Positions 4,965 through 5,025 of a DNA stretch of 5,025 nt are shown here, one piece after another. Numbering within the stretch: position 1 is the first letter of the stretch; each line of letters starts with the position of its first letter. The notes beneath the pieces were generated by a model. The model ran no database searches and had not been told where the DNA came from. It saw nothing but the letters and a program-made list of their open reading frames with translations. The DNA lies in contig CANGIH010000225.1 of NCBI GenBank assembly GCA_947453875.1, positions 1-5,025 on the forward strand. Direction: 5' to 3'. Position numbers and translations under genes: made by a program. This DNA comes from Planctomycetaceae bacterium (lineage in GTDB: Bacteria > Planctomycetota > Planctomycetia > Pirellulales > UBA1268).

Positions 4965-5025
4965 AACCGATCCATACCTTGGCCGGTTCCCCGGGCACCT
5001 CGCGGACCAGCCGCGGAACCGCGTA
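4963..5025 (-). CDS. C-terminal 20 codons of an unidentified protein, cut by the window edge
   Basis: The minus strand reads YAVPRLVREVPGEPAKVWIG followed by TGA, with the gene continuing past the right edge. I do not recognise the protein. Support comes from a balanced amino-acid composition, mostly G or C at codon third positions (16 of 20), and a hairpin exactly at the stop. A plus-strand frame from an ATG at 4914 is also open to the edge but is proline-rich and lacks a well-placed ribosome site, so I prefer the minus reading. It would be transcribed in the same direction as the Usp gene, 121 bp upstream of it. Confidence 0.45.
   Translation of the reverse strand, partial: YAVPRLVREVPGEPAKVWIG

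Noticed and set aside
4914..5025. Plus-strand gene starting at ATG 4914 and running off the right edge
   Set aside because: The translation is very proline-rich, the only AGGAG lies too far upstream of the ATG, and the opposite strand gives a more protein-like frame ending at a hairpin.

Overview
The window is GC-rich chromosomal DNA from a Gram-negative bacterium. kdsB implies a KDO-containing outer-membrane saccharide. The sulfur genes, with HTKDSLDTV-type exported rhodanese sequence and a MBL-rhodanese fusion, remind me of Planctomycetota. That placement is an inference from recalled sequence style, not a search result.

Layout, left to right: the 5' edge of a probable tRNA-Ala gene (minus strand, cut by the window start); a two-gene sulfur cluster on the minus strand; a complete tRNA-Leu(CAG) gene (minus strand); kdsB (plus strand); a two-domain universal stress protein gene (minus strand, convergent with kdsB); and the last 20 codons of an unrecognised minus-strand gene that ends in a hairpin.

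The sulfur cluster reads right to left. The upstream gene (1691-2632) encodes a cytoplasmic rhodanese, a YgaP-type two-helix membrane module, a signal-peptide-like third hydrophobic segment, and a second rhodanese. It looks like an in-frame fusion of a YgaP-like protein with a normally separate exported rhodanese. The downstream gene (109-1527) encodes a persulfide dioxygenase-like metallo-beta-lactamase domain followed by two rhodanese domains, of which only the last has a catalytic cysteine. Together they should move and oxidise sulfane sulfur: persulfide to sulfite, with rhodanese transfer of sulfur. No sulfide:quinone oxidoreductase is visible here.

kdsB makes CMP-KDO for lipid A/LPS core synthesis. 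The Usp gene is probably a stress or nucleotide-binding protein with a divergent second half. Intergenic DNA holds several modest signals: a good extended -10 promoter for tRNA-Leu embedded in a 10-bp direct repeat, a nested inverted repeat before kdsB, and four GAAACG/CGTTTC elements before the rhodanese fusion gene. No mobile element, CRISPR array or integrase is seen. I do not see a wholly new multi-gene system; the rhodanese fusion is the most unusual item.
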